A stretch of 19,550 nt of DNA, from contig CALDQF010000096.1 in NCBI GenBank assembly GCA_937911845.1, positions 1 through 19,550 of the forward strand, read 5' to 3'. Origin of the DNA: an uncultured Phycisphaera sp. GTDB taxonomy: Bacteria > Planctomycetota > Phycisphaerae > Phycisphaerales > SM1A02. A program made the position numbers and the translations under genes. Under the pieces are notes generated by a model. The model ran no database searches and was not told the origin of the DNA. It saw only the letters and a program-made list of their open reading frames with translations. Positions 14,863-19,550 of the stretch are shown here, piece after piece (position 1 is the first letter of the stretch; the number at the start of each line of letters is the position of its first letter).

Positions 14863-17205
14863 TCAGAAAGGCAGTTCCGCTCGAAAAGACAGCACTTGGG
14901 TTTGGTCCAAATCCTCTTGAATGAGCGGCCAAGCCAGATCGATGGCCATGGGGACTGGCCCTAGGAAAGGCAGGTAGAAGCGGCCACCGATACCAGCTGC
15001 CACACGCCAAGACTCGACACCAGGTTCCGTGAGAACCGTTCCCGAATCAACAAACACTGCGAGGGCGAAATTCTCGCCGACCAGTGGGTGCTCGTATTGC
15101 AAGCCCGCAAAAGCCAAGAACGAACCGCCAATCGGATCGGAACTGGGTTCTCCGTCGCTGGCCCGCACAGACTTGGGGCTGATGGTGCGATTCTCAAAGC
15201 CGCGCAGTGAATTCCCCCCCAGGTAATAGCGCTCCCACAGCGGAACTCGAGGCACACTGTCAAAAATACTGCCCAAGCGAGCGTTCCAACGAAGTACCCG
15301 GTTTCGTCCTTGGTCGTCGGTGCCCAACAAGAAGAATTGGGTCCATTCCAGATCTGCTTTCCACCAACTGAAATCTCCGCCCAAGAATCCAACTTGTTCC
15401 AAAGAGAGTTCGACGCTTCCGCCAGCAGTAGGCCGGAAGAAGCTGCTCAACGTCGTGCGACGAAGTTGTAGACCAACTCCATTCACAGTGGAACGGTCAC
15501 CATCCAAGAAATAATCAACGGGTACCGAGTCATTCGACGGATCAATCTCGGCCGCATCGCTTCGCAGATTGAATGAAGCATTCCAGTTGTTGCCGAACCT
15601 CCGATCCACACCCACGGTGGCCCGGCGGGAGGATTCAATCTGTCGGATGTACTGACGCTCCTGCCACGTCAAGTTGGTTCGGAATCCCCACTCGGTGTCA
15701 AAGACCCGCGGCTCTTCAAAATTCAGGCTGTAGCGAAACAACTCGGTGCCCGGCTGAATGGTCAACTGGAAGTTCTGACCACCACCGCGGAAGCCTTCTC
15801 GAAGACCATCGATACCCCAGGACTCGGGAGGACGAGTGGCATCAAAGTTGGATTGGCTGTACCGGAACTCACCGTAGATTCCACTGTCCGAACCAACCGC
15901 GCCCCCAAAAGAAATCACCCCCGTGTTGCGCTCCCGAACAAAAACGAGCAAGTCCCGGACGCCGGGCTGATCTGGCTTCGGGGGTTCGATTTGGACGCGA
16001 ACCTCACTGAAATGCTGAAGATTGTCGAGTCGACGTTTAGCTTCTTGGATTCCGGTCTTGTCAAAAGGACGTCCGGGACGCAAGTCCAGTTCACGTCGGA
16101 TCACTTTGTCACGCGTGACCACATTGCCACGAATGTTGATTTGCCCCACCGTGGAGAGCGATCCCTCAGAGATCTTCAACTGCAAATCAATATTGGCTCC
16201 CGGCCCGGGGCGGACGGGTCGATCCACAATACGAACATCCAGATGGCCCAGGGCGTGGTACCCAGATTCCACCCGAACGATGGCGGCATCAATGCTCGCT
16301 TGTTCCCAAGGTCTGCCAAGTTGGAGACCCAACAATGATTTGATCTGAGCGGCATCCATCACCGCCTTTTCACCTTCAGTGATCTCGATACGCACATCGC
16401 CCAACTGGTAGCGGACACCTTCGAGAACATAGAACGTGACGATGGCTTCGCGGTCGTCAGGGCTTCGGGTGACGGACCAATCCACTCGGGCATCACGCCA
16501 GCCTCGACCACGGTAAAAGTCACGGATCGCTTTGGCGTCTTCGTCCAGTTTGGATTCGTCAAGCGTGCCCGATTCCAACAGCAAGATGGCGGGTTGCACC
16601 TCGACCAGTTGTTGGAGACGGTCGCCCTTCATGGAAGCGTTGCCGAGGAATCGAACCGATCGCACTTTGGCCCGAGGACCTTCGCTGACCAACAGAGTCA
16701 GATTTTCAGGTCGGTCCCCACTGGTGAATTCCACTCGGGATTCCAAATACCCTTCGCCGCGCATCCAGAGCTCCACATCGCGGGCCGCACGTTCGAGGAG
16801 CGCTTCATCTCGTATGGAACCCAACAAGCGTGGGACACGGTTCAAAATCTCTTCAGAACCGAGACGCCGGTTGCCCTGAACCTCGACTGAACGAATGATG
16901 GGCGCGAGAACCACGCGGTACACCAAATCGACCGCCCCATCGGGACGCTCGGTGACTTTGGCCATCACTTCCGAAAATCGACCCAACTCCGTCAGGCGTC
17001 GGATATCCGCCCGGACGATGGCGGCATCCAGAGGAGAGCCCGCCAGACTCCGCAGGTTGTTGAGGGCAAATCGGGTGTCCGATTCTGTCCCTCCCAGCAC
17101 GCGAACTGTCCCCACCGGCCGACCGGCCAAGGTAACCATCAGATCCTCGGCTCCCGCAAAAGAGGAGCAGAGCAGCAAAATCAGGATGCGGGACGCAACC
17201 GACAT
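14863..17205 (-). CDS. bamA: Outer-membrane protein assembly factor BamA, 780 residues
   Basis: BamA is the Omp85-family core of the BAM complex that folds beta-barrel proteins into the outer membrane. The ATG at 17205 gives a textbook signal peptide (basic MSVASR, hydrophobic ILILLLCSSF, cleavage after AGA). Five POTRA domains follow, roughly at 20-95, 96-175, 176-262, 263-350 and 351-430. The last contains the repeat-typical VGQINIRGNVVTRDKVIRRE. A 16-stranded barrel of about 345 residues follows, with the loop-6 motif GGNSLRGF (LRGF for the usual VRGF) and a C-terminal strand ending in Phe. A TTG at 17256 would add 17 residues before the signal peptide and overlap the small upstream gene. 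No Shine-Dalgarno is present; a strong hairpin abuts the start codon. Confidence 0.96.
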   Translation of the reverse strand: MSVASRILILLLCSSFAGAEDLMVTLAGRPVGTVRVLGGTESDTRFALNNLRSLAGSPLDAAIVRADIRRLTELGRFSEVMAKVTERPDGAVDLVYRVVLAPIIRSVEVQGNRRLGSEEILNRVPRLLGSIRDEALLERAARDVELWMRGEGYLESRVEFTSGDRPENLTLLVSEGPRAKVRSVRFLGNASMKGDRLQQLVEVQPAILLLESGTLDESKLDEDAKAIRDFYRGRGWRDARVDWSVTRSPDDREAIVTFYVLEGVRYQLGDVRIEITEGEKAVMDAAQIKSLLGLQLGRPWEQASIDAAIVRVESGYHALGHLDVRIVDRPVRPGPGANIDLQLKISEGSLSTVGQINIRGNVVTRDKVIRRELDLRPGRPFDKTGIQEAKRRLDNLQHFSEVRVQIEPPKPDQPGVRDLLVFVRERNTGVISFGGAVGSDSGIYGEFRYSQSNFDATRPPESWGIDGLREGFRGGGQNFQLTIQPGTELFRYSLNFEEPRVFDTEWGFRTNLTWQERQYIRQIESSRRATVGVDRRFGNNWNASFNLRSDAAEIDPSNDSVPVDYFLDGDRSTVNGVGLQLRRTTLSSFFRPTAGGSVELSLEQVGFLGGDFSWWKADLEWTQFFLLGTDDQGRNRVLRWNARLGSIFDSVPRVPLWERYYLGGNSLRGFENRTISPKSVRASDGEPSSDPIGGSFLAFAGLQYEHPLVGENFALAVFVDSGTVLTEPGVESWRVAAGIGGRFYLPFLGPVPMAIDLAWPLIQEDLDQTQVLSFRAELPF

Positions 17206-17206
17206 G

Positions 17207-17226
17207 TGGGGGGAGGATACCCCCCA
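17207..17226 (-). repeat. G6/C6 hairpin ending one base before the bamA start codon
   Basis: On the mRNA a stem of seven pairs (one U-A and six G-C) encloses a six-base loop UAUCCU; its 3' arm ends one base before the bamA AUG. It occupies the place where a Shine-Dalgarno would be, between the small gene's stop (17234) and bamA. With no T-run it is not an intrinsic terminator. It would hinder initiation when folded, so control of bamA translation is possible. The loop plus flank also forms copy 1 of the GGGGTATCCT motif, with TATCCT eight bases from the ATG. Confidence 0.55.
17214..17223 (-). repeat. Copy 1 of a 10-base intergenic motif (GGGGTATCCT)
   Basis: This copy lies inside the bamA-proximal hairpin; copy 2 is at 14837-14846. 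TATCCT ends eight bases before the bamA ATG, so it could also act as a -10 box giving a nearly leaderless bamA transcript. Confidence 0.35.
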
Positions 17227-17233
17227 TGCCGGA

Positions 17234-17389
17234 TCAACCGAGCCACAAGGAGGCAATCATCCCCAAGGCAAAGAGAACCAAGGCCATGGTGCCCAAAGCC
17301 TTGTCGTGAGTCGGCTGAGGGGCAACGCGAGCCACCGGTTGAGAACGGCACTGGCGGAGGCTGGTTTTTGGCAATTGGAACTGTGGCAT
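17234..17389 (-). CDS. Small single-pass membrane protein, 51 residues, first gene of the envelope operon
   Basis: This short open frame was found by reading the gap between bamA and gcvT. It starts at ATG 17389 with GGAG seven bases upstream and ends at TGA 17234. The first 30 or so residues are polar and basic (MPQFQLPKTSLRQCRSQPVA), rich in Pro, Gln and Arg. The last 20 form one hydrophobic helix (ALGTMALVLFALGMIASLWL) ending at the C-terminus. That predicts a tail-anchored protein with its N-terminus in the cytoplasm. Its stop lies 28 bases before the bamA ATG, so it would be co-transcribed with bamA. I do not recognise a family. The good ribosome-binding site and clean membrane helix argue that it is real. 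Confidence 0.6.
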   Translation of the reverse strand: MPQFQLPKTSLRQCRSQPVARVAPQPTHDKALGTMALVLFALGMIASLWLG

Positions 17390-17514
17390 CTACATTCTCC
17401 AAAGTCCACATCGACCAGGAATGGAGGGCAAACGAGCCGCAAACTGAACCAGAGCCTCGGTGGGTTCAGGTCATTCCGGCAACTCCGACAATCCGGCATG
17501 GCTACCCTGTGGGC
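17390..17514. other. Divergent intergenic region between the envelope operon and gcvT (125 bases)
   Basis: This gap must hold the promoter of the bamA-lpxA operon (minus) and that of gcvT (plus). On the plus side a TACCCT lies six bases from the gcvT ATG. On the minus side GGAG (17397-17400) serves the small gene. I could not pick a convincing -35/-10 pair for the operon. Confidence 0.5.
17503..17508 (+). promoter_or_regulatory. Candidate -10 element (TACCCT), leaderless start of gcvT
   Basis: TACCCT is followed by six bases (GTGGGC) and the gcvT ATG. GTGGG is at best a very weak, too-close Shine-Dalgarno. The layout repeats that of five other genes in this window. Confidence 0.42.
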
Positions 17515-18612
17515 ATGTCCGAGAATGCTTTGAATCGCACCCCGCTCTATGCCCGGCACGTCCAACAAGGCGCGAAACTCGTCCCGTTTGCCGGGTGGGA
17601 AATGCCTCTTCACTTTGGGTCCATCCTTGAGGAGCACCACGCCACGCGAACCTCTGGATCTATTTTTGATGTCAGTCATATGGGGCGGCTCTCCATCACC
17701 GGCCCCTCCGCCGAAAACCTCTTGGAGCGCGTGGTGACCCGAAAAATAGCGGGCATGAAAGATGGGCAAGCTCGGTACGGATTGGCTTGCCAAGAAGACG
17801 GGGGCACCATCGATGACCTCATCGTGAACCGTATGGGGCCAGAAGACTTTTTGGTCGTGTGCAACGGGGCCAATAGAGAGGCCGTGGTGAAACATCTGCG
17901 GGGCCACAACAAACACGGGGCAGGAATTTCAGACGACACCATGGGCTCCACCATGGTTGCGGTGCAAGGTCCCACCGCGGTGCAACGAATGACGGCCCGA
18001 TGGCCGCATTTGGCAGAAATGAAGCGATACCGCTGCGGACTGATCGAACACGGTGAGCACGTGCTTTTTGTCGCCCGGACGGGCTACACAGGAGAAGATG
18101 GTTTCGAAATCATCGCACCCAGCACCGCCACCGAATCCATCATCGAGGTGCTCGACGATCTGAACGAACACAACGTGGTGGATGCTGGTCTTGGGGCGCG
18201 AGACAGTTTGCGATTGGAAGCCGCCATGCCGTTGTACGGCCACGAACTCTCCGAGACCAAGGACCCCATTTCGGCAGGACTCCGATTCGCCGTCACGCTT
18301 GAGAAAGATGCTCCAGGATTTGTGGGCCAGAAAGCACTGCGGCAGAAGGCCGAACAAGGCGTACCCACCACATTGGTTGGGCTCAACATCGACGCACCCC
18401 GTGCCGCTCGACAAAGCGCCGTGGTGAAGCATCAAGACGAGGTGCTTGGTCACGTCACGAGTGGTGTGGTCTCACCCACCCTGCAACAGTCGATTGCCAT
18501 GGCCATGGTGGACACCACGTGGAGCAGCGAAGGCACCAAACTGCAAGTGGAGATTGGACGAAGTGTGGCAGAGTCCACCGTCGTGCCCATGCCATTTTAC
18601 AAACGACCCTAA
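17515..18612 (+). CDS. gcvT: Glycine cleavage system aminomethyltransferase (T protein) GcvT, 365 residues
   Basis: GcvT takes the aminomethyl group from lipoylated GcvH, releases ammonia and forms 5,10-methylene-tetrahydrofolate. The N-terminus LNRTPLYARH and VPFAGWEMPLHF is typical. SGSIFDVSHMGRLSITGPSA and GGTIDDLIVNR follow, the latter with the folate-contacting aspartates (Asp100, Asp101). Further on are ARTGYTGEDGFEI and GLGARDSLRLEAAMPLYGHEL, and the C-terminal barrel has LGHVTSGVVSPTLQQSIAMA. The length is normal. The frame is open upstream to 17206, but those codons cross the bamA region and lack family residues, so the ATG at 17515 is used. No gcvH or gcvP is adjacent; the gene appears to be transcribed alone. 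Confidence 0.96.
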   Translation: MSENALNRTPLYARHVQQGAKLVPFAGWEMPLHFGSILEEHHATRTSGSIFDVSHMGRLSITGPSAENLLERVVTRKIAGMKDGQARYGLACQEDGGTIDDLIVNRMGPEDFLVVCNGANREAVVKHLRGHNKHGAGISDDTMGSTMVAVQGPTAVQRMTARWPHLAEMKRYRCGLIEHGEHVLFVARTGYTGEDGFEIIAPSTATESIIEVLDDLNEHNVVDAGLGARDSLRLEAAMPLYGHELSETKDPISAGLRFAVTLEKDAPGFVGQKALRQKAEQGVPTTLVGLNIDAPRAARQSAVVKHQDEVLGHVTSGVVSPTLQQSIAMAMVDTTWSSEGTKLQVEIGRSVAESTVVPMPFYKRP

Positions 18613-18627
18613 GGGCTTTCGGCCAAA

Positions 18628-19491
18628 TCAACCCTGGCGGATTTTGCGGCGCTCTTCAAACCAACGGACGGGATGCCCGGATTCGATGGCGCTGCGGATG
18701 CGACCCAATGCTTCCGACTCCAACTGGCGGACGCGTTCACGCGTCAGACCAATTCGAGCACCGATCTCTTTCAGGGTCAAGGGTTGTTCACCCTGGAGTC
18801 CGAATCGAAGACGCAAAATGCTGGCATCTCGCTCGTCGATGACGTCCAAGAGTTCCATCACCACGCTGTAAATCTCTCGGTTGCCGGTTTGCTCTTCTGG
18901 AGCCGCCTGACTGGCGTCCGCAAAGGTCTCTGAGAAACCACGCTGTTCATCGTCGTTTGCGGTTGAAATGGTGCTTGCGGATTGGGTGTCCATCGCTTGC
19001 CGCACCACGGCATATTTTCGTGGGGGCACTGAAAGCGATTTGGCCATTTCCGCATCGGTGGGCGGACGTCCATTCTTTTGCTCAAAATAACGAGCCAGTT
19101 CTTTTGCTCGAGCAATCAATTCAACCATGTAGGCCGGGATATGCACCGGCTGGCGTGCGTGGAGCAACGTGCGCTTGATGGCTTGCTTGATCCACCAAGA
19201 AGCGTAGGTCGAAAAACGAGCACCTTGCGCAGGATCAAAGCCCTCTGCCGCGCGAATCAACCCGACATTTCCCTCTTCGATCAGGTCAGACAACGTCATG
19301 CCACGGTTGTTGTAGTTCTTGCTGATGGCCACCACGAGGCGAAGGTTGGCTCGGATCAACCGATCTTTGGCTTCATGGCAACCATCGTTGATGATGGACC
19401 ATCCCAGCTCTCGCTCCTCGAGCGGTGTCAAAAGATTGGTGCGACCAATCTCCTGCAGGTAATGCTCGAGTTCTCCATGGCTTCTGGACAT
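18628..19491 (-). CDS. RNA polymerase sigma factor of the sigma-70 (RpoD/SigA) family, 287 residues
   Basis: This factor directs RNA polymerase to -35/-10 promoters. Region 1.2 (HYLQEIGRTNLLTPLEERELG), region 2 (DRLIRANLRLVVAISKNY, DLIEEGNVGLIRA, GARFSTYASWWIKQAIKR), region 3 (about 115-180) and region 4 with its helix-turn-helix (LTLKEIGARIGLTRERVRQLE, about 238-258) are all present. No region 1.1 is seen, so it may be the housekeeping factor in a short form or a group 2 paralogue. The ATG at 19491 has GAGGG five bases upstream. A GTG at 19542, at the window edge, would add 17 polar residues. The gene converges on gcvT with 15 bases between the stops. Confidence 0.93.
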   Translation of the reverse strand: MSRSHGELEHYLQEIGRTNLLTPLEERELGWSIINDGCHEAKDRLIRANLRLVVAISKNYNNRGMTLSDLIEEGNVGLIRAAEGFDPAQGARFSTYASWWIKQAIKRTLLHARQPVHIPAYMVELIARAKELARYFEQKNGRPPTDAEMAKSLSVPPRKYAVVRQAMDTQSASTISTANDDEQRGFSETFADASQAAPEEQTGNREIYSVVMELLDVIDERDASILRLRFGLQGEQPLTLKEIGARIGLTRERVRQLESEALGRIRSAIESGHPVRWFEERRKIRQG

Positions 19492-19550
19492 GCTGGCCCT
19501 CGCAGGATCGTTTGATCCTTGATCACATTCGGCGAACTCCACGAAACGGT

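Noticed and set aside
17207..17226. The G6/C6 hairpin as an intrinsic terminator
   Set aside because: On neither strand is the stem followed by a T-run, and on the minus strand it would cut the operon one base before bamA.
17206..17514. N-terminal extension of GcvT by 103 codons in an open frame
   Set aside because: The extension crosses the small upstream gene and the promoter region, and lacks family similarity; the ATG at 17515 gives the standard N-terminus.

Overview
This window reads as a compact, Gram-negative bacterial chromosome segment, roughly 58% GC by eye, with almost no intergenic DNA. It carries a lipid A/outer-membrane operon with an LpxC-FabZ fusion, a 6-pyruvoyl-tetrahydropterin-synthase paralogue with an active-site glutamate (the type reported to replace FolB in Planctomycetes and a few other phyla), and a eukaryote-like UDP-sugar pyrophosphorylase. 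Together these suggest a planctomycete, perhaps a marine Phycisphaerae-like lineage. That placement is inference. I see no tRNA, rRNA, CRISPR array, insertion sequence or phage gene, and no gene-free stretch over 300 bases.

Layout: (1) 1-336 (+) is the 3' end of dut. (2) 324-7296 (-) is a six-gene run read right to left: phoU, a UDPGP-family pyrophosphorylase, an adenylate-kinase-like/nucleoside-deoxyribosyltransferase-like fusion, truA, a GT4 glycosyltransferase and a 595-residue protein of unknown function. (3) 7358-8634 (+) holds pdxJ and a Nudix hydrolase. (4) 8640-10001 (-) is a GlmM-type phosphohexomutase. (5) 10025-10399 (+) is the PTPS-III-like protein. (6) 10396-17389 (-) is the envelope operon: an unlisted 51-residue membrane protein, bamA, two ompH/skp genes, lpxD, lpxC-fabZ and lpxA. 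(7) 17515-18612 (+) is gcvT. (8) 18628-19491 (-) is a primary-type sigma factor.

How they fit together: the phosphohexomutase and pyrophosphorylase could supply UDP-GlcNAc. LpxA, LpxC and LpxD take it to UDP-2,3-diacyl-glucosamine, while FabZ makes acyl chains. BamA and the Skp-like proteins insert outer-membrane proteins.

The most interesting signals lie outside the gene list. Six genes (the kinase-like fusion, phoU, pdxJ, glmM, the PTPS paralogue and gcvT) have a TANNNT hexamer exactly 6 or 7 bases before the start codon and little or no Shine-Dalgarno sequence, which suggests leaderless transcription. lpxD has no ATG, GTG or TTG that would give a full-length protein and seems to start at a CTG overlapping the ompH stop. 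A G6/C6 hairpin ends one base before the bamA start codon.
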